NCBI GenBank assembly: GCA_025450255.1 | Contig: JANWHV010000111.1 | Coordinates: forward strand, 1-6,265 | DNA: 6,265 nucleotides | Direction: 5' to 3' | From: Chloroflexota bacterium | Lineage (GTDB): Bacteria; Chloroflexota; UBA5177; JANWHV01 | Shown: piece after piece, positions 5,301 through 6,265 of the stretch | Layout: every line of letters begins with the position of its first letter | Numbering within the stretch: the stretch's first letter is position 1 | The notes under the pieces: model-generated | What the model was told of the DNA's origin: nothing | The model's input: the letters and a program-made list of their open reading frames with translations, nothing else | Database searches by the model: none | Made by a program: the position numbers and the translations under genes

Positions 5301-6265
5301 CTTACCGGCTCTACCAGCCCGGATCCGGCAAGCATGAGCGTGGCGGCCAGCGATGACGGCAACACGTACCTCACCGGCGCGGACAGCGTGAATACCAACG
5401 CGGGTGAAGCGCTGATCTTTGTGCGCCCCACGATCGCGGCCACCGCCGGCTCCGGCCAACAAGCCGTGACAAACACGGCGTTCGCCCATAGGCTGCAGGC
5501 AACGGTCGCCGACATGCAAGGCAACCCCGTGGGCAGTGGCATTGGCGTCACCTTCACCGCTCCCGGCAGCGGCGCGAGCGGCGCGTTCTCCGGCCCGGGA
5601 GCATCAAACGGCGGGCTCGCCGATACCGTGCTCACCGACGCGACCGGTCTCGCCACCGCCGACCCATTTACCGCAAATGGCACAGTCGGTAGCTATGTCG
5701 TCAGCGCCGCCATGGCCGGAGCGGCCAGCGCGCCGTTTAACCTGCGGAACGTGCCGGCATTGGATACCGCAACCCCGACGCCGACCGCCGTGCCCGGCAG
5801 CGGTACATTGACCGGCTCCGGCGCGGTGCCGTCAGGTCCGATCGACCTCACCAGCCAGGGCAGCCTCGATTGGGCGCACTGGGGTCATACCAGCACCACG
5901 AGCTTCGAGCACAAGGCGGGGGTCAGCCAACAGATCTCCAACTTCAGCCTGCCCAACGGCGGCGCCACCGGCCACTACGCCCTCTATCCCAGCGGCTATA
6001 CGTGGAGCGACGGCACGCCGATCGCCGGCGCCACCAGCGTCTATGGGGTGTACCTCACCGGGCAGGGCCATGCCTTTAAGCTCACCGTCCCCGCCGATAA
6101 CCTGGCCACCCGCACTCTGCGGCTCTACGTCGGCCAGTACCAGGTGGCGACCCAGTTCACCGCCACGCTCTCGGACGGCAGCGCCGCGCCGTACAGCGAT
6201 ACCTTCGACATCGGCTTGAAAGCCTCCGCCCGCGACTATACCATCAACTACCGGGCGGGCAGTCC
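2358..6265 (+). CDS. Large secreted FG-GAP beta-propeller protein with Ig-like and DWAHWG-type domains (3' end outside window)
   Basis: The frame is open for 1302 codons with no stop before the window ends. The ATG at 2358 is fixed by an in-frame TGA directly before it. Residues 1-30 carry Arg and Lys (R10, R16, R21, K25, R29), and 31-48 form a hydrophobic segment (GFLPVFLALAMLIAPVQFW), a long signal peptide or signal anchor. Residues 50-145 are Ala/Ser/Pro-rich. Residues 146-315 form a pre-propeller region with family hallmarks: LEWYRNSAAGLEQGF (206-220) and DDRGASYPVTVDPLVQQANL (298-317). Fourteen FG-GAP-type repeats span 316-1024, a Big_1-like Ig fold spans 1025-1132, a Thr/Pro linker spans 1133-1160, and a DWAHWG-type domain runs from 1161 to the cut end. 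Such proteins are usually extracellular or surface-attached and are thought to bind partners or matrix; no catalytic residues are visible. The classic DxDxDG calcium loop of integrin FG-GAP repeats is reduced here to D-G-N-T-like loops. There are only two cysteines (719 and 721). The anchoring or sorting signal would be downstream. Family assignment is firm; biological role is inference. Confidence 0.9.
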   Translation, partial: MTIEPAALPRWHAGPRYVLYRSAWKHPARGFLPVFLALAMLIAPVQFWQRQATPSLPSPVRALPATALRSAGLLRQSVLQPSGVGATTINALPTDLRTAINASVRGAEARAYAIQPAPSRHSNGLAALNPHAMSGTRYQAANRAQQIAVTFDRTGANIVATNASGGRPPIVLQIASVGRGAVFQALGVVGPALSGGTILYRHPGLLEWYRNSAAGLEQGFTIARAPKGHATEQPLRLQIDLAGATIAGGNGTTLLDDGAGHQLHYGSLAAKDATGRRLHAWLAPGARHGAAVVNLRVDDRGASYPVTVDPLVQQANLIPSGTPHGDFGWSVSTSDDGNTVLVGNGFENGAFVWSRNGSAWTEVKLAETGGHAVALNGDGTTAIVTRTNNADAFVYRKIGNTWSLQVDLNTLVVANDGWFGTGAALSDDGNTAIVGANGASHGTGAAYLFTRSGTVWTFKAEIKPPAGEAATFGGAVALSGDASTVAIGDSESNNARGDILTYTFDGTTVTYQATLTKSTSAVNDEFGDGLALSGNGNTLLVGGYSTTSEAFTRAGATWSPQYTFAQSGRGVGLSQDGNTAVIGQGGGNTAGSAQVYTRNGVTWTPGAMLTAGDSWTGDGFGLAIALSGDASTAFVGAPNLHNANVASGAVDVFVPAGQGWSQQRELLENSIAQGSRFGNAVALSADGNFAVVGAVDVVSVFIFARSGGHWSQQAVINPCSCTGGTGDGWAVAINAGGSVAMVGSSISSVRFYARSGSAWSQAQSVSTPGNYGDGFGAAVSISGDGTTALAGASLGNGNKGIAYILTRSAGVWSNTASLAAPAGSSGDQFGAAVSLSADGGTALVGAPRTNANRGSAYVFTGSGGTWSWQATLRAAAPAGNDQFGISTALGRDGSMAFVGAPGSNNYTGAVIGFTRTAGIWSAPQVVGSGVAQGVLLGYALAADGAGDYVLAAAPGSQVHVPGAANAFSRSGNTWSADGSTVLTGSTSPDPASMSVAASDDGNTYLTGADSVNTNAGEALIFVRPTIAATAGSGQQAVTNTAFAHRLQATVADMQGNPVGSGIGVTFTAPGSGASGAFSGPGASNGGLADTVLTDATGLATADPFTANGTVGSYVVSAAMAGAASAPFNLRNVPALDTATPTPTAVPGSGTLTGSGAVPSGPIDLTSQGSLDWAHWGHTSTTSFEHKAGVSQQISNFSLPNGGATGHYALYPSGYTWSDGTPIAGATSVYGVYLTGQGHAFKLTVPADNLATRTLRLYVGQYQVATQFTATLSDGSAAPYSDTFDIGLKASARDYTINYRAGS
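2448..2501 (+). other. Signal peptide or signal-anchor segment of the FG-GAP protein
   Basis: Codons 31-48 encode FLPVFLALAMLIAPVQFW, a hydrophobic stretch after five basic residues. This is consistent with Sec export. The basic leader of 30 residues is longer than in most signal peptides, and no clear Ala-X-Ala cleavage site follows, so an uncleaved anchor is possible. Confidence 0.7.
3303..5429 (+). repeat. Fourteen FG-GAP-type protein repeats (two putative 7-blade propellers)
   Basis: The unit is roughly D-x-FG-x-AVALS-x-DGNTA-x-VGAP, a variable N/G-rich loop, then G-x-AYVFTRSG-x-x-W-x-x-Q-A-x-L. By eye the repeats start at residues 316, 366, 409, 463, 516, 565, 610, 667, 717, 766, 819, 873, 927 and 983, with lengths of 42-57 residues. 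Units 3, 7, 10 and 11 are closest to the consensus. Units 2, 6, 9, 13 and 14 have lost the FG pair, and 2, 5 and 6 are shortened in the loop. The copies are diverged at DNA level, with no long exact matches noticed between them, so this is an old array and not a recent expansion. Confidence 0.88.
5430..5753 (+). other. Bacterial Ig-like domain (Big_1/invasin type) within the FG-GAP protein
   Basis: Residues 1025-1132 begin ATAGSGQQAVTNTAFAHRLQ and continue with the typical VADMQGNPVGSG, VTFTAPGSGASGAFSG, VLTDATGLATADPFTANG and GSYVVSAAM strands. This order is characteristic of Big_1-type beta-sandwich modules, which act as stalks or spacers in surface proteins. About 108 residues is a normal length. 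Confidence 0.85.
5838..6265 (+). other. DWAHWG-type beta-rich domain, incomplete at window end
   Basis: Residues from 1161 start PIDLTSQGSLDWAHWG and continue FEHKAGVSQQISNF, YALYPSGYTWSDGTP, VYGVYLTGQGHAFKLTVPAD, RTLRLYVGQYQVATQFTATL and YTINYRAG. The 'DLtsqGslDWahWG' opening is one I associate with a recurring, poorly characterised beta-rich module of large extracellular proteins in environmental bacteria. The alternating strands fit a jelly-roll-like fold. A carbohydrate-binding role is only a guess. The domain's end lies outside the window. Confidence 0.6.

Noticed and set aside
3303..5429. Recent DNA-level tandem expansion of the FG-GAP units
   Set aside because: Only short shared words such as gacggcaacac recur. 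The units differ in length and sequence, so the array is ancient.
5198..5683. 161-codon minus-strand open frame
   Set aside because: It is antisense to the last FG-GAP units and the Ig-like domain, and its Ala/Pro/Val-rich product is a mirror of those repeats.

Overview
The window is GC-rich bacterial DNA with all recognisable genes on the + strand. It holds the 3' scrap of a gene at the left edge, one coiled-coil protein gene, one complete major-facilitator drug-exporter-type gene, and the first 1302 codons of a very large secreted repeat protein gene that runs off the right edge. No RNA gene, CRISPR array, transposase or integrase was seen. The GC-rich codon use, a large FG-GAP surface protein with a DWAHWG-type domain, and an intergenic run of 'tctccgtg' units recall Chloroflexota and similar environmental phyla. 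This is an impression from family knowledge, not a proven taxonomy.

Left part (1-852): the first 67 bases of the window recur exactly at 717-783. In the left copy they encode the tail of a coiled coil, which ends in TGA at 74-76. That stop overlaps the ATG (73-75) of the next gene. The next gene encodes a 259-residue protein with a Pro/Ala-rich disordered N-terminal half, a long coiled coil and a WWRRLFGFD tail. The left edge is therefore either a tandem partial duplication or an assembly join.

Middle part (853-2357): a 133-base spacer carries the short repeat cluster. An MFS exporter of the MFS_3/DHA3 (EntS/MefA-like) type follows at 986-2236. A 121-base spacer after it begins with a strong hairpin.

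Right part (2358-6265, open at the end): a single reading frame encodes, in order, a basic N-terminus and hydrophobic export segment, a roughly 265-residue pre-propeller region, fourteen FG-GAP-type repeats of about 50 residues (the right number for two seven-bladed beta-propellers), a bacterial Ig-like domain (Big_1 type), a Thr/Pro linker, and the start of a DWAHWG-type beta-rich domain. It looks like a surface or extracellular adhesion or binding protein. Nothing in the sequence shows that the three genes act in one pathway. They are separated by spacers of more than 100 bases and look like independent units. The best candidates for something unusual are the exact 67-bp repeat at the left edge and the 14-blade protein with its C-terminal domain combination.
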